Source: Polynucleobacter ibericus (lineage in GTDB: Bacteria > Pseudomonadota > Gammaproteobacteria > Burkholderiales > Burkholderiaceae). From it: 64,000 bases of DNA. The translations under genes and the position numbers were made by a program. Under the pieces are notes generated by a model, which was not told where the DNA came from, made no database searches, and saw nothing but the letters and a program-made list of their open reading frames with translations. The stretch spans positions 1,782,007-1,846,006 of the forward strand of contig NZ_CP061309.1 in the NCBI RefSeq assembly GCF_018687955.1, read 5' to 3'. This document shows, in pieces, positions 9,144 to 18,013 of the stretch (positions are counted from its first letter, which is position 1; each line of letters opens with the position of its first letter).

Positions 9144-9998
9144 TTAAAATACTTTTGTGAGAGAAACTACAGCACCTGGACGACCAGCTGAGCTTGTTTG
9201 CAGGTTAGTTGTTGTGCTTGACCATGTGTTCCACCAATTAGGATTTGCATTGGTGCTCACATAAGCGGCTGAGAGAGATAAGCCGCCACCAAAGTCTTTA
9301 GTTGCACCAACTTTAAAGTCTGTATAGCTAAGATTGTTTTGTGGCTGGAGCAATACACCACTTGTCACTGGCTGACCAGCAACATACTGGTAACCAATAT
9401 GTCCATTCAAGCTAATACCCCAAATACCAGTGTCATAGTTAGCTGTGAGGTCTGGATACACAGAACCTGTACTGTTCGGGACACCAAAGATATTGGTTAA
9501 TGAATAGTTCACCTTAACAAAACCAGTAACCGGACCAAAGGTAAAGTTTTGAGCGGCATACAGTTCTGTTGTGTTTGGATTCAACATCATGCCGTTATAG
9601 TTACCGCCAGTTTGTGGATAGTAGTACTGCAGTACACCAAAGTCAGAGGCGAAGCCTTCAGCAATCAACTCTTTCTTAAAACCACCATAGAAGTCCATCT
9701 CGATCGGAGCTTTAACACCATTGTTTGTAGTGTTAGATACCCAGTTGATCGAACTGTTCCAGTTACCGATGTAGAAACCGCTCTCATGAGCATAATCAAA
9801 GCCGCCTTGTATAGCAGGCTGATAATTTGTTTGGGTGATACCACGAAAGCGGTAGTCATTAGTGACTGTCACGTTTGCTGTAATTGGGCTAACTTCAGGA
9901 GCCTCTGGGGCAGCAGCTGGAGCAGTTTGTGCAAATGCTGCAGTTGCAAATAAACCAGAGGCTGCTAGAGCGATGGCTGTCTTTTGAATTGTTTTCAT
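9144..9998 (-). CDS. TorF family putative porin
   Basis: A 284-residue predicted outer-membrane beta-barrel. Residues 1-23 are a signal peptide with an AFAQ cleavage site, followed by an Ala/Pro-rich linker and SPITANVTVTNDYRFRGITQTN, the N-terminal signature of the TIGR02001/Gcw_chp family. Alternating strands continue to a C-terminal phenylalanine (LTKVF), as expected for BamA-inserted proteins. The gene is first in the operon with glnK and amtB, so it probably admits nitrogen sources such as ammonium or small amines across the outer membrane (inference). A TAGGAG ribosome site precedes the ATG. The substrate is unknown. Confidence 0.85.
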   Translation of the reverse strand: MKTIQKTAIALAASGLFATAAFAQTAPAAAPEAPEVSPITANVTVTNDYRFRGITQTNYQPAIQGGFDYAHESGFYIGNWNSSINWVSNTTNNGVKAPIEMDFYGGFKKELIAEGFASDFGVLQYYYPQTGGNYNGMMLNPNTTELYAAQNFTFGPVTGFVKVNYSLTNIFGVPNSTGSVYPDLTANYDTGIWGISLNGHIGYQYVAGQPVTSGVLLQPQNNLSYTDFKVGATKDFGGGLSLSAAYVSTNANPNWWNTWSSTTTNLQTSSAGRPGAVVSLTKVF

Positions 9999-10010
9999 TT
10001 AAAACTCCTA

Positions 10011-10059
10011 AGTGATCATGAAAAAGGGAAAAATGCTTATTGCATGGAGTGATCATGAA
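10011..10059. repeat. 12-bp direct repeat in the porin-glnK-amtB leader
   Basis: AGTGATCATGAA occurs at 10011-10022 and again at 10048-10059, exact and in the same orientation, 37 bases apart; each copy contains the palindrome TGATCA. The proximal copy abuts the TAGGAG ribosome site of the porin gene. It could be an operator pair or part of a duplicated leader; no binding protein can be named from the sequence. Confidence 0.6.
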
Positions 10060-10106
10060 GCTCGTGGCATTCGTGCATTTCTGACAATTCCCCTAAATAA
10101 AGCTAA

Positions 10107-10146
10107 TGCACTTTTTTGGTGCTTAATATTGCACCCTATAGGTGAA
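10107..10146 (-). promoter_or_regulatory. tandem NtrC-like binding sites
   Basis: Two 17-bp dyads match the enterobacterial NtrC consensus TGCACC-N5-GGTGCA. The site at 10107-10123 (TGCACTTTTTTGGTGCT) agrees at 10 of 12 defined bases, and the site at 10130-10146 (TGCACCCTATAGGTGAA) at 11 of 12. Their centres are 23 bp apart and lie about 117-140 bp upstream of the porin ATG, which is enhancer-like spacing. They precede the porin-glnK-amtB operon, a classic NtrC target. I could not find a convincing sigma-54 -24/-12 element between the sites and the gene, so the promoter type stays open. The divergent ubiK gene starts 111 bp on the other side. Confidence 0.65.
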
Positions 10147-10257
10147 TTTGGGGCATTTATCCGGTTTTAAGCTCTTTTTAGGCATTTTTAGCCATACAAC
10201 TTAAAATAGGGATGTGTATCTTTTCTGCAACTCTCAATAGAACTGCGAACTCCTATC

Positions 10258-10512
10258 ATGCAAAAACCAGGCGAAATCCTCGAGCAAATCCAGCGTATCG
10301 CAAGCGATATGCAAAACAAAGTGGGGGATGCGATCCGTAATTCGCCTGCTCAAGAGATTGAAAAGAATGTTCGCGCCATGATGAATCAAGGATTTCAGAA
10401 AATGGACTTGGTTACGCGCGAAGAGTTTGAACTGCAAAGCAAAGTGCTTACTAAGACGCGTGAAAAATTAGAGGCGCTTGAGGCTAAGGTAGCTGCACTT
10501 GAAAAACAGTAG
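10258..10512 (+). CDS. ubiK: ubiquinone biosynthesis accessory factor UbiK (BMFP-domain protein)
   Basis: An 84-residue protein of the YqiC/BMFP family. An amphipathic N-terminal helix (EILEQIQRIASDMQNKVGDA) is followed by a C-terminal coiled coil, residues about 50-84 (TREEFELQSKVLTKTREKLEALEAKVAALEKQ). UbiK homologues bind UbiJ and help aerobic ubiquinone synthesis at the membrane. Length matches the family. It is a single gene, divergent from the nitrogen operon and convergent with the lipoprotein gene. Confidence 0.85.
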   Translation: MQKPGEILEQIQRIASDMQNKVGDAIRNSPAQEIEKNVRAMMNQGFQKMDLVTREEFELQSKVLTKTREKLEALEAKVAALEKQ

Positions 10513-10555
10513 TTGTTAGTTACCGTTGTAAAGTGAATTTTTTAATTCTGTAGAT

Positions 10556-11152
10556 CTACTCTGGAGAGAAATCACTAAAGAAGTTTTCATACTCTTCTTT
10601 AGATAAAAAAGTTTTTGCACTATCTGCACTGGCGCCCGCATGTAACACTGAAATCTGATAGATCCAGCTATCGCCGTTAGGTGCAACTCGATTAATCCAA
10701 CGCACTCGCATCAGTTGCTGCGATTTTCCATTGGTTTTCAAATCAATAAAATAATCTTTGGTCGGTAAACGTTGCTTGTCCGCTGTTTTATAAAACGCAT
10801 CCTCAATAGCGACATCGCCACCAGATGCTTTTGCCCTATCAATTAAATTAGCTTGTAACTGCGCAATCAGCTTGTTTAATGACGAGGCCTGATTGACTGG
10901 CAATTGAATCGTACTCACTGAGTAAATATCATCTTCAATCTTTACCGCCTCAAGCACTTGTAAAAGTTCTTGATCAAGGTAGGGAATGCGGCGCTCCAAC
11001 TTATCTGGCTTACCAGGAAATAAAGCGGTATATCTTTCTTGGGGCGAATGGACTGTACGCCAATCTAATTTGGGACTACATCCTGCCAGAAAGAATAAGG
11101 CCACTATTAAAATAGCGGCCTTTGAAATCCCTCTAAACAACCCCTGCTCCAT
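10556..11152 (-). CDS. putative lipoprotein of unknown function
   Basis: A 198-residue protein with a lipoprotein signal: [25 protein letters not shown], lipobox LAGC with Cys near residue 25. The mature part ([18 protein letters not shown] and following) has no motif I recognise with confidence. The ATG at 11152 lies inside the end of lipA, giving a 20-base overlap; a TTG at 11140 preceded by GGAGCAGGGG is an alternative start. The overlap suggests translational coupling to lipA, although no functional link to lipoylation is evident. Confidence 0.7.
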   Translation of the reverse strand: MEQGLFRGISKAAILIVALFFLAGCSPKLDWRTVHSPQERYTALFPGKPDKLERRIPYLDQELLQVLEAVKIEDDIYSVSTIQLPVNQASSLNKLIAQLQANLIDRAKASGGDVAIEDAFYKTADKQRLPTKDYFIDLKTNGKSQQLMRVRWINRVAPNGDSWIYQISVLHAGASADSAKTFLSKEEYENFFSDFSPE

Positions 11153-12143
11153 GTGCTTGTTGATCTGCGTGATAGCTTGAACGCACCATGGCTCCCACAG
11201 CTGCATGGGAGAAGCCCATTTCATAAGCTTTTTCCTCAAACATCTTAAAGACGTCCGGATGAACATAGCGAGTAACAGGCAAATGATGGCCAGATGGGGC
11301 CAGATACTGACCGATGGTGAGCATATCGATATTGTGCTCACGCATATCACGCATGACTTCTAAGATCTCATCATCTGTTTCACCAAGACCAACCATCAAA
11401 CCACTTTTAGTGGGAATATGAGGAAAGCGCTCTTTAAAGTCTTTTAACAACTTTAAAGAATGTAAGTAATCTGCTCCAGGCCTAGCTTGTTTATACAAAC
11501 GTGGAACGGTTTCTAAATTGTGATTCATGACATCAGGCAAACCACTTGGTGCATGCTCAGCAAAAATATCTAATGCCTTATCAAGACGGCCACGAAAATC
11601 TGGAACCAACACTTCAATACGAGTGTTAGGCGAAAGAGCACGCGATTGAGAGATGCAATCAACATAATGCATCGCACCACCATCACGCAGATCATCGCGA
11701 TCCACGCTGGTAATCACCACATAGTTGAGCTTGAGTGCGGCAATAGTACGAGCTAAATTGACAGGCTCTTTGATATCGAGTGGGTCTGGTCTACCGTGAC
11801 CCACATCACAGAATGGGCAACGGCGTGTGCACTTATCACCCATGATCATGAAGGTCGCAGTGCCTTTACCAAAACATTCACCAATATTAGGGCAGCTCGC
11901 TTCTTCGCAAACTGTTACCAATTCGTTCTCGCGCAAAATCTTTTTGATTTCAGCAAAGCGAGAATTATTAGAGGCCGCTTTTACGCGAATCCAATCTGGC
12001 TTTTTTAATACCTCTGATAGAGGAATAATTTTGATCGGAATACGGGCGGTCTTCTCACTCGATTTCTGTTTACGAGATGCGTCGTAATTGAGGTCTTGTC
12101 GCGCCTCAATTGATGGGGTGGTGTCGGTCTTATTGGTTGTCAT
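11133..12143 (-). CDS. lipA: lipoyl synthase
   Basis: A 336-residue radical SAM enzyme that inserts two sulfurs into octanoyl groups on lipoyl domains. The auxiliary cluster ligands are Cys79, Cys84 and Cys90 ([12 protein letters not shown]); the radical SAM cluster ligands are Cys105, Cys109 and Cys112 (CTRRCPFC). The C-terminal [10 protein letters not shown] holds the conserved Arg-Ser-Ser-Tyr, whose first serine binds the auxiliary cluster. The first 40 residues are a variable polar extension. The ATG overlaps the lipB stop by 4 bases, so octanoyl transfer and sulfur insertion are co-translated. Confidence 0.97.
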   Translation of the reverse strand: MTTNKTDTTPSIEARQDLNYDASRKQKSSEKTARIPIKIIPLSEVLKKPDWIRVKAASNNSRFAEIKKILRENELVTVCEEASCPNIGECFGKGTATFMIMGDKCTRRCPFCDVGHGRPDPLDIKEPVNLARTIAALKLNYVVITSVDRDDLRDGGAMHYVDCISQSRALSPNTRIEVLVPDFRGRLDKALDIFAEHAPSGLPDVMNHNLETVPRLYKQARPGADYLHSLKLLKDFKERFPHIPTKSGLMVGLGETDDEILEVMRDMREHNIDMLTIGQYLAPSGHHLPVTRYVHPDVFKMFEEKAYEMGFSHAAVGAMVRSSYHADQQAHGAGVV

Positions 12144-12784
12144 GATGGCATCAGTTGCTTTTGTAAATGCTGCAAAAGCCTTTGGCTAATAGTGTCTATA
12201 TTGTCCTTGATCCCAAGGGTTTGCATATTGACTGTCTTTAAACCCTCATAACCACAAGGGTGGATGCGCCTAAATGCCTCTAGATCAGTAGCCACATTCA
12301 GGGCTAGGCCATGATAGGAGCAGCTTTTAGAGACCTTTAGACCTAATGCAGCAATCTTGGCGCCAACCCACTCAGGGGGTACTCCCACCCGCTCAGAGAC
12401 ATAAATTCCAGGGGCGCCGGGATGTCTTTCAGCATGAATACCAAAGTCTGCCAAGGTATCAATGAGGGCCTGCTCAATTCGGGAGACTAATTCTTTTACA
12501 AAAATTCCCAAACGCTTGAGATCAAGCAAAAGGTAAACAACAATTTGACCTGGTCCGTGATACGTAATCTCCCCACCTCGATCCACTTGCACAAGCGGGA
12601 TGTCCTTGCTCGGCGAATGTAAGTTAGCAGCATCGCCAGCGAGACCCAGAGTAAACACTGGATAGTGCTCTAAAACCCAAATCTCATCGGGTGTTTCGCT
12701 AGTTCGCTCTTTAGTAAACACTTGCATTGCCTCATAAGTGGCTACGTAATCTGCCAAACTAAGTTGTTTTACTAAAGCTGACAT
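12140..12784 (-). CDS. lipB: lipoyl(octanoyl) transferase
   Basis: A 214-residue transferase that moves octanoate from acyl carrier protein to lipoate-dependent enzymes. [20 protein letters not shown] is the family signature; [26 protein letters not shown] holds the catalytic lysine and substrate pocket; [11 protein letters not shown] holds the acyl-accepting cysteine. It overlaps lipA by ATGA and lies 8 bases after the DUF493 gene, the usual order DUF493-lipB-lipA. Confidence 0.96.
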   Translation of the reverse strand: MSALVKQLSLADYVATYEAMQVFTKERTSETPDEIWVLEHYPVFTLGLAGDAANLHSPSKDIPLVQVDRGGEITYHGPGQIVVYLLLDLKRLGIFVKELVSRIEQALIDTLADFGIHAERHPGAPGIYVSERVGVPPEWVGAKIAALGLKVSKSCSYHGLALNVATDLEAFRRIHPCGYEGLKTVNMQTLGIKDNIDTISQRLLQHLQKQLMPS

Positions 12785-12792
12785 GAATTGAA

Positions 12793-13059
12793 TTACAGAA
12801 CTACGCTAACCAGAGGATGGGTAGACAGTGTTCTATACAACTCGTCTAACTGTTCACGACTAGTAGCGGTAATCGGCAAAGTAATCCCAAGATAATTTCC
12901 ATCCTTAGACGGGCGCTGCTCAACTTGACTCTCGTCAAACGTTGGATCAAATTGTTTAGCGATGTGCACTATCGCAGGAAGATATTCTGGATTTGATTTA
13001 CCCATGACCTTGATAGGAAACAGTGATGGGTACTCGATTAATGATTTTTTTTCGGCCAT
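12793..13059 (-). CDS. DUF493 family protein (YbeD-like)
   Basis: An 88-residue protein starting [20 protein letters not shown]. The start at 13059 is preferred over an in-frame ATG 18 bases upstream because AGAGAG is correctly spaced before it. DUF493 proteins adopt a ferredoxin-like alpha/beta fold resembling regulatory ACT domains. They commonly neighbour lipB, and a regulatory role in lipoylation has been proposed. Nothing in this copy departs from the family. Confidence 0.85.
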   Translation of the reverse strand: MAEKKSLIEYPSLFPIKVMGKSNPEYLPAIVHIAKQFDPTFDESQVEQRPSKDGNYLGITLPITATSREQLDELYRTLSTHPLVSVVL

Positions 13060-13078
13060 ATGATCTCTCTGGTTCAAA

Positions 13079-13792
13079 TTATTTACGGTGATCCGGCATA
13101 CCTAACCAGGCGCCGGTAATAATATTGCGAATGCAATGTAAGCGACGATGGAAAAAATGGTCGGCGCCAGGAACTACTTGCACAGTGAGTTCTTGTGGAC
13201 GCGCCCAATCCAGTACATCAATCAAAGGAATGGTTTCATCTAATTCGCCGTGTATCAAAATGGTATCAGCGGGGACTTGGGCTAAGGTCCATTTACCAGC
13301 TGCGCTACCCACCATTACTAGGCGCTCAGCTGGGCGCCCCAGATCAATCAGTCTTTGCACTAAATGGCTGCCAACAAAACTTCCAAAAGAGAAACCTGAA
13401 ATTACTAAAGGCAAAGTGTTGGCATTCGCAACCCAGGATTGGTTGGCAGTTACCTCAGATGCTCCCCAGCTAGATGGTGTTTGCATCCAATCTGTTACAT
13501 GAAGCAAATCTTCTAGCTCGCCAACGCCATCATCATGAACGCCTTCGGTCCCGCCTACACCACGAAAGTTTGGACGCACACTAACGTAACCCAGCTGATT
13601 AAAAGCACGCGCCATAGTCTGAGCAACTTTATTGTCCATAGTTCCACCCATCAATGGATGTGGGTGTGCGACAAGAGCTAAACCACGCACTGCAAATGTG
13701 GGATCATTTTTTAATTCATCTGGAAGATCTATGGACATCTCCATTGATCCAACAATACCTTCAATATGAATTACTTTTGTACGGCTATTCAT
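13079..13792 (-). CDS. alpha/beta hydrolase
   Basis: A 237-residue alpha/beta-hydrolase-fold protein. ALVAHPHPLMGGTMDNKVAQT carries the HPHP-GG motif of the YfhR/DUF-type dienelactone-hydrolase-like group. GFSFGSFVG provides the nucleophilic serine (GxSxG), HGELDETIPL the acid and PGADHFFHRR the histidine. No signal peptide is seen, so it is cytoplasmic. The substrate is unknown. It is 24 bases downstream of the ferredoxin gene and 19 bases upstream of the DUF493 start. Confidence 0.82.
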   Translation of the reverse strand: MNSRTKVIHIEGIVGSMEMSIDLPDELKNDPTFAVRGLALVAHPHPLMGGTMDNKVAQTMARAFNQLGYVSVRPNFRGVGGTEGVHDDGVGELEDLLHVTDWMQTPSSWGASEVTANQSWVANANTLPLVISGFSFGSFVGSHLVQRLIDLGRPAERLVMVGSAAGKWTLAQVPADTILIHGELDETIPLIDVLDWARPQELTVQVVPGADHFFHRRLHCIRNIITGAWLGMPDHRK

Positions 13793-13815
13793 AAAAAACT
13801 TTCAACAATTTGAAA

Positions 13816-14127
13816 TCACTTAACTAATTGCAAGCGCTCTACTGGGCGCCCTTGAACTAAATGGGATTGGATAATTTCTTCAATATCTTCTACATCAACA
13901 AAGGTATACCAAATGCCCTCTGGATAGATGACCATCACAGGTCCATCTGCGCATCGGTCTAAGCAACCGGCTTTATTCACGCGAATCTTTCCTGGGCCCG
14001 CAAGACCAAGCTCTTTGACTCTCTTTTTGGCGTAATCAAATAAGGCAAAGGCATTGTGCTGATCACAGCATTCTTCGCCATTACTACGCTGATTTAAACA
14101 AAAGAATAGGTGATGTGAAAAAGTCAT
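13816..14127 (-). CDS. (2Fe-2S) ferredoxin domain protein, thioredoxin-like
   Basis: A 103-residue protein beginning MTFSHHLFFCLNQRSNGEECC, with further cysteines in VNKAGCLDRCADGPVMVIYPEGIWY. The Cys-x(8-12)-Cys ... Cys-x3-Cys pattern is that of thioredoxin-fold [2Fe-2S] ferredoxins. The electron partner is unknown. It lies between the VanZ protein and the hydrolase on the same strand, 16 bases after VanZ. Confidence 0.85.
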   Translation of the reverse strand: MTFSHHLFFCLNQRSNGEECCDQHNAFALFDYAKKRVKELGLAGPGKIRVNKAGCLDRCADGPVMVIYPEGIWYTFVDVEDIEEIIQSHLVQGRPVERLQLVK

Positions 14128-14143
14128 AAAAAAATTATATTCA

Positions 14144-15238
14144 TCAATGTTTCGGTTTAAAGTCCATAGCGCCTCGAATCATCCAAATGAGGGCCAGAGG
14201 TAACCATACTACCGAAACCCATTGCATCAGCTCATTAAAGTGTAATAAGCGCCCCTGATACCAATGCCTCAAAGTCAGAATGAAATAGGGGTTATCAGGC
14301 AACACATTGACTGCAATTGTGGTGCCAAGCAAGCAAATCAAGGCAATCCAAAATTTAGCCCCCACATCAAGCCGTAAAGCCCATTTCAATAAGACGCCTC
14401 CTATTACCATTCCCCAGAGAGCACCAGCCGTGAGCCAGATCAAACTAAACTCCGCGCCAAACTGAAGCGCTGTAAATAAAATCTTAATGACTACTGTGAG
14501 GCCAAGCAGCCCATTAAGAATTCGCCACTGTGGGGCCTTAGCACGCAACCCCAGCGATAGTAATAAAGCAATGCCTAGCCAGCACAGTGATGTGATGACC
14601 GCCTCTTGAATGACGTGATTAATTACTAAAGTACCCCAATCCACGGATCCAAAGATAGCGTGACCCCATACACCAGTACCCAGCCATGAGCTTTGGGGAT
14701 AAATCTGTGACCATGGAAATAACAGGAATAAGGCGCATGCTGACCAATTGAGCCCAAACCATTGATCAAAGCGACGACGAATGGCGCTTCCTGATAGCCA
14801 CTGTGGCCCAAGGGGGATGGCCAATAAGCCACCTAATAAGCCACCTAATATATTGGCCCACCAATCCATTTGACTGGGGATGCGTGTGGGCAACCAGGAT
14901 TGCAAAGTCTCTACGCCCAGCGCTAGAACCGCGCTCAGACTCAAGGCAATTCCAAGTGCCACAAAGTTACGCCACCTCGGATAAGCAGCAAACATCACCA
15001 AAAATCCAAATGGAATATAAGCCAGAATATTGGCTGATACATCAAACAAAGTAATAAAACGTGGCAAAGGGGCATCTAGCCAAGCCCATGCAGCTATGCC
15101 GTTCTGAAAGTCAAAATCGAAGGGGTTAAGGCTGACGTAGAGGATTAAAAGTGCGTAACTTAAGCTCATAGCCCTAGCCAATGGCATAGCCTGCAGAGGC
15201 CATGCCAACTTTCGGGGACGCTGATCTTTTTGATCCAT
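14144..15238 (-). CDS. VanZ family membrane protein
   Basis: A 364-residue polytopic membrane protein with about nine hydrophobic helices. The N-terminal part (residues about 25-150) holds the VanZ-like core: LYVSLNPFDF, then VSANILAYIPFGFLVMF and LQSWLPTRIPSQMDWWANILGGLLGG, where the acidic and Asn residues are typical. The C-terminal half adds extra helices. VanZ relatives are known from teicoplanin resistance, but most proteobacterial members have no established function. It is first in the ferredoxin-hydrolase-lipB-lipA run and divergent from birA with 37 bases between starts. Confidence 0.8.
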   Translation of the reverse strand: MDQKDQRPRKLAWPLQAMPLARAMSLSYALLILYVSLNPFDFDFQNGIAAWAWLDAPLPRFITLFDVSANILAYIPFGFLVMFAAYPRWRNFVALGIALSLSAVLALGVETLQSWLPTRIPSQMDWWANILGGLLGGLLAIPLGPQWLSGSAIRRRFDQWFGLNWSACALFLLFPWSQIYPQSSWLGTGVWGHAIFGSVDWGTLVINHVIQEAVITSLCWLGIALLLSLGLRAKAPQWRILNGLLGLTVVIKILFTALQFGAEFSLIWLTAGALWGMVIGGVLLKWALRLDVGAKFWIALICLLGTTIAVNVLPDNPYFILTLRHWYQGRLLHFNELMQWVSVVWLPLALIWMIRGAMDFKPKH

Positions 15239-15275
15239 CCCACAATTCTAGGTCAGACCTTTCTACAATGGCGGA

Positions 15276-16061
15276 ATGACTGCAAATTGCATCCTTGAGC
15301 GAGTTACCGAGACCAAATCAACCAACGATGATCTTTTGGCGCGCTGGCGAGCTGGCGAGCTTATCGACCCAGTTGCTCGCATTGCCCATAAGCAAACCGC
15401 TGGCAAAGGAAGAGCAGGTCGATCATGGTTGGCTAATCCAGAGGACTCCCTCTGCTTTTCTCTCGCGTTTCCATTTAAAAGAACTCCTGCCGAACTGAGC
15501 GGCCTGAGCTTGTTAGTTGGCCTATCAGTTATTGACGGCATTGCGCAGGCCTGCGACCTGAGTGAGTCAGAACTTCAAGCAGCTGGTCTGCATTTGAAAT
15601 GGCCTAATGACTTATTGATCAATAACAGCAAATTGGGCGGCATCCTCATTGAAGGTGGACAAGCAAAAGCGGGTGATCCAACCTGGATGATTATTGGGAT
15701 CGGCATTAACTTACGCAATGCAGAAGCAATTGCAGCAAATCTAGATAATGGATTGCAAGTAAGTGCGCTCTCTCAGCTCACTCAATCCCCTCCCGATATT
15801 GAATACCTTTGGCTCAAATTGATTGCCTCTCTTGAATTTAATCTTACAGAATTTGATCTCCGTGGATTTAAGCCCTGTAGAGAACGGTGGATGAGGTGGG
15901 ATACCTACCAAGATCAGCCTGTGTGTATTTCGGGGGCTGGCAGAGATCCTATTTACGGCATTGCAAAAGGTATAGATGAATCTGGAGCATTACTTTTGCT
16001 ACAAAATAACAAAATAATCACCATTCATGCCGGTGATGTTTCATTACGGATTCAATCATGA
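15276..16061 (+). CDS. birA: biotin-[acetyl-CoA-carboxylase] ligase
   Basis: A 261-residue biotin protein ligase without the N-terminal helix-turn-helix of the E. coli repressor form, so it is a catalytic enzyme only. TKSTNDDLLARW, AGKGRAGRSWLANPEDSLCFS (biotinyl-AMP loop), LHLKWPNDLLINNSKLGGILIEG and GIGINLRN are the successive active-site motifs. It attaches biotin to the carrier subunit of acetyl-CoA carboxylase. The stop overlaps the coaX start by 4 bases. Confidence 0.95.
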   Translation: MTANCILERVTETKSTNDDLLARWRAGELIDPVARIAHKQTAGKGRAGRSWLANPEDSLCFSLAFPFKRTPAELSGLSLLVGLSVIDGIAQACDLSESELQAAGLHLKWPNDLLINNSKLGGILIEGGQAKAGDPTWMIIGIGINLRNAEAIAANLDNGLQVSALSQLTQSPPDIEYLWLKLIASLEFNLTEFDLRGFKPCRERWMRWDTYQDQPVCISGAGRDPIYGIAKGIDESGALLLLQNNKIITIHAGDVSLRIQS

Positions 16062-16867
16062 GCCTCTATTTATTTTTTGATGTTGGTAATACACGCCTCA
16101 AATGGGCTGCTGTGGAATCCACTCAAAATCCAAGCGCGCAACAAAAAAAATTATGGGCTTATTCAGGATCCATTAGTAGCAAGTCATTGCAGTCTGCAGA
16201 ACATCGAGCTGAGTTGGCTGACTACATCTCCAAAACATTACCAAAGCCTGCAGTCATTGGATTTAGCTGTGTAGCCGGGGAAGAGGCGCTTGCCAATCTC
16301 AAATCACTATTTCCACAATGGAGTGATCTTGAATGGCAACAATTAAAGGGTGATAGCACTTACACAGGGATGCGCAGTCTTTATCAAGATTCCAGTAAGT
16401 TAGGCGCTGATCGCTGGGCTGCCCTGATTGGTGCCCGCGCACTCTCAAACAAAAACACCTTAATTGTGAATGCTGGTACAGCTACAACCATCGATGTACT
16501 GGGGTCTAACGGCGTACATTACGGCGGCTGGATCTTACCTGGACTTGCATTAATGCAGGTCAGCTTGGCAAACAATACTGCGCAACTAGATTTAGCGACA
16601 CGCTCAGAGCACCATGGTTTTGGCACATGCACTAATGACGCCATTATTGGGGGTTGTGACGCAGCACAAATTGGTGCAATTCTGCATGCCATGCAACAGG
16701 CAAAAGAAATAAATATCCCGATTGAAAAAATTTGGATTGATGGCGGGAATGCCAAGCTATTAGCAAAAGAAATTACACAAACGAATTTACCAGCTCAGCA
16801 AATGGTTGAAGTAACAGAGGGACTGGTACTGCGCGGTATCTGGGCGTGGTTGCTGCAAAACCCTTAA
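16058..16867 (+). CDS. coaX: type III pantothenate kinase
   Basis: A 269-residue kinase of the ASKHA superfamily that phosphorylates pantothenate in the first step of coenzyme A synthesis. FFDVGNTRLKWA is the phosphate-binding loop, GADRWAALIGARAL is the central signature, and NAGTATTIDVL contains the second phosphate loop. Full length for CoaX. It is translationally coupled to birA (ATGA overlap) and its 3' end overlaps the convergent rfaE2 by 4 bases. Confidence 0.95.
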   Translation: MSLYLFFDVGNTRLKWAAVESTQNPSAQQKKLWAYSGSISSKSLQSAEHRAELADYISKTLPKPAVIGFSCVAGEEALANLKSLFPQWSDLEWQQLKGDSTYTGMRSLYQDSSKLGADRWAALIGARALSNKNTLIVNAGTATTIDVLGSNGVHYGGWILPGLALMQVSLANNTAQLDLATRSEHHGFGTCTNDAIIGGCDAAQIGAILHAMQQAKEINIPIEKIWIDGGNAKLLAKEITQTNLPAQQMVEVTEGLVLRGIWAWLLQNP

Positions 16868-17352
16868 GAGCGAATCTTGCCTAACAAAGTTGTTGTTGAT
16901 CTCTCATACAAAAACGGAATCGCCACTGCTTTGCCACCCCAGCTTTTCACTAAATGTGTTTCGGCTAAGGTATCAATTTCGTAATCCCCTCCCTTGACAT
17001 AAATATCAGGGCGAATTTTTTCAATGAGGTTCACTGGGGTTTGCTCGGTAAACAACACTGCCATGTCTACACTTTCCAGTGCAGCTAATAAAGCCTGACG
17101 ATCAGCCTCAGAGTTAATTGGCCTGTCATCACCCTTCCCCAACATCTTGACTGAGGCATCTGAGTTAACACCCACTACCAAACTAGCGCCCAAGGCACGT
17201 GCCTGAGCTAAATAACTAGCATGGCCTCGGTGCAAGATATCAAAAACTCCATTGGTAAATACCAATGGCCTAGGAAGGCTTGCTAAACGATCAGCAAGCT
17301 GCTCCGGTGAACAAACTTTAGCTTCGAAAGAGGGTGGGCGAATATCAGTCAT
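16864..17352 (-). CDS. rfaE2: D-glycero-beta-D-manno-heptose 1-phosphate adenylyltransferase
   Basis: A 162-residue nucleotidyltransferase equivalent to the C-terminal half of HldE, making ADP-heptose for the lipopolysaccharide inner core. FTNGVFDILHRGHASYL holds the HxGH-type nucleotide-binding motif; VKMLGKGDDRPINSEADR and PDIYVKGGDYEIDTLAE are family signatures. The kinase half (RfaE1) is not in the window, so it is encoded separately. Convergent with coaX and divergent from the glutathione peroxidase. Confidence 0.94.
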   Translation of the reverse strand: MTDIRPPSFEAKVCSPEQLADRLASLPRPLVFTNGVFDILHRGHASYLAQARALGASLVVGVNSDASVKMLGKGDDRPINSEADRQALLAALESVDMAVLFTEQTPVNLIEKIRPDIYVKGGDYEIDTLAETHLVKSWGGKAVAIPFLYERSTTTLLGKIRS

Positions 17353-17443
17353 GCCTCAATATTAATGGCAATCCTGCAAGGTCAGCGATATTAGCCAGAA
17401 TGACTTAGACTTGGCCTCTACTAGTGAATTAAAAGGGCGCAAT

Positions 17444-18013
17444 ATGCACCGCTATCTCATAAATTGCCTATTTGGCTTATTTGCATTCTTTTCTGGATTT
17501 CAGCTTGCCAACGCGGCACCTAGCTGCAGTCCCCTGCTATCACATACATTTCCGCGTCTTCAGGATGAAGCGCCACAAAATCTTTGCCAATATCAAGGCA
17601 AAGTTATTCTGGTCGTTAACACTGCGAGTTTCTGCGGCTTTACGAGTCAATACGAAGGTCTTGAGAAGCTCTATGCTAAATACAAAGATCAGGGATTTGT
17701 AGTGCTGGGCTTTCCATCCAATGACTTTGGGCAACAAGAACCCGGCAGCAATAAAGAGATTGCAGATTTCTGTAAAAATACGTATGACGTGAAATTTCCG
17801 ATGTTTGCAAAAAGTACAGTTTCAGGCAACAACCCGAATCCTTTATTTAAGATGTTGATTGCCAAAACCGGCACAACTCCGAAATGGAATTTTTATAAAT
17901 ATTTAATTGACCGCAATGGCAATGTGATTGACTCCTTTGGAAGCATGACTAAACCAAGCAGCAGCAGCATTACAAGTCAAATTGAAAAGCTTTTAGGAGA
18001 GAAGGCTCAGTGA
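17444..18013 (+). CDS. glutathione peroxidase family protein, exported
   Basis: A 189-residue peroxidase. The start at 17444 is chosen because it gives a clean signal peptide (MHRYLINCLFGLFAFFSGFQLANA) and an AAAGGG ribosome site; a start 33 bases upstream would push the signal inward. VNTASFCGFTSQYEGL has cysteine at the selenocysteine position; GFPSNDFGQQEPG supplies the glutamine and TPKWNFYKYLID the tryptophan. It probably reduces lipid or hydrogen peroxides in the periplasm with a thiol donor. Its TGA overlaps the GTG of the FAD oxidoreductase, making it first gene of the lipid-modification operon. Confidence 0.9.
   Translation: MHRYLINCLFGLFAFFSGFQLANAAPSCSPLLSHTFPRLQDEAPQNLCQYQGKVILVVNTASFCGFTSQYEGLEKLYAKYKDQGFVVLGFPSNDFGQQEPGSNKEIADFCKNTYDVKFPMFAKSTVSGNNPNPLFKMLIAKTGTTPKWNFYKYLIDRNGNVIDSFGSMTKPSSSSITSQIEKLLGEKAQ

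Noticed and set aside
10013-10106. Possible sigma-54 promoter between the NtrC-like sites and the porin gene
   Set aside because: No GG-N10-GC spacing is present on the minus strand; the best partial match, TGCCACG near 10063-10076, has no -12 GC element.
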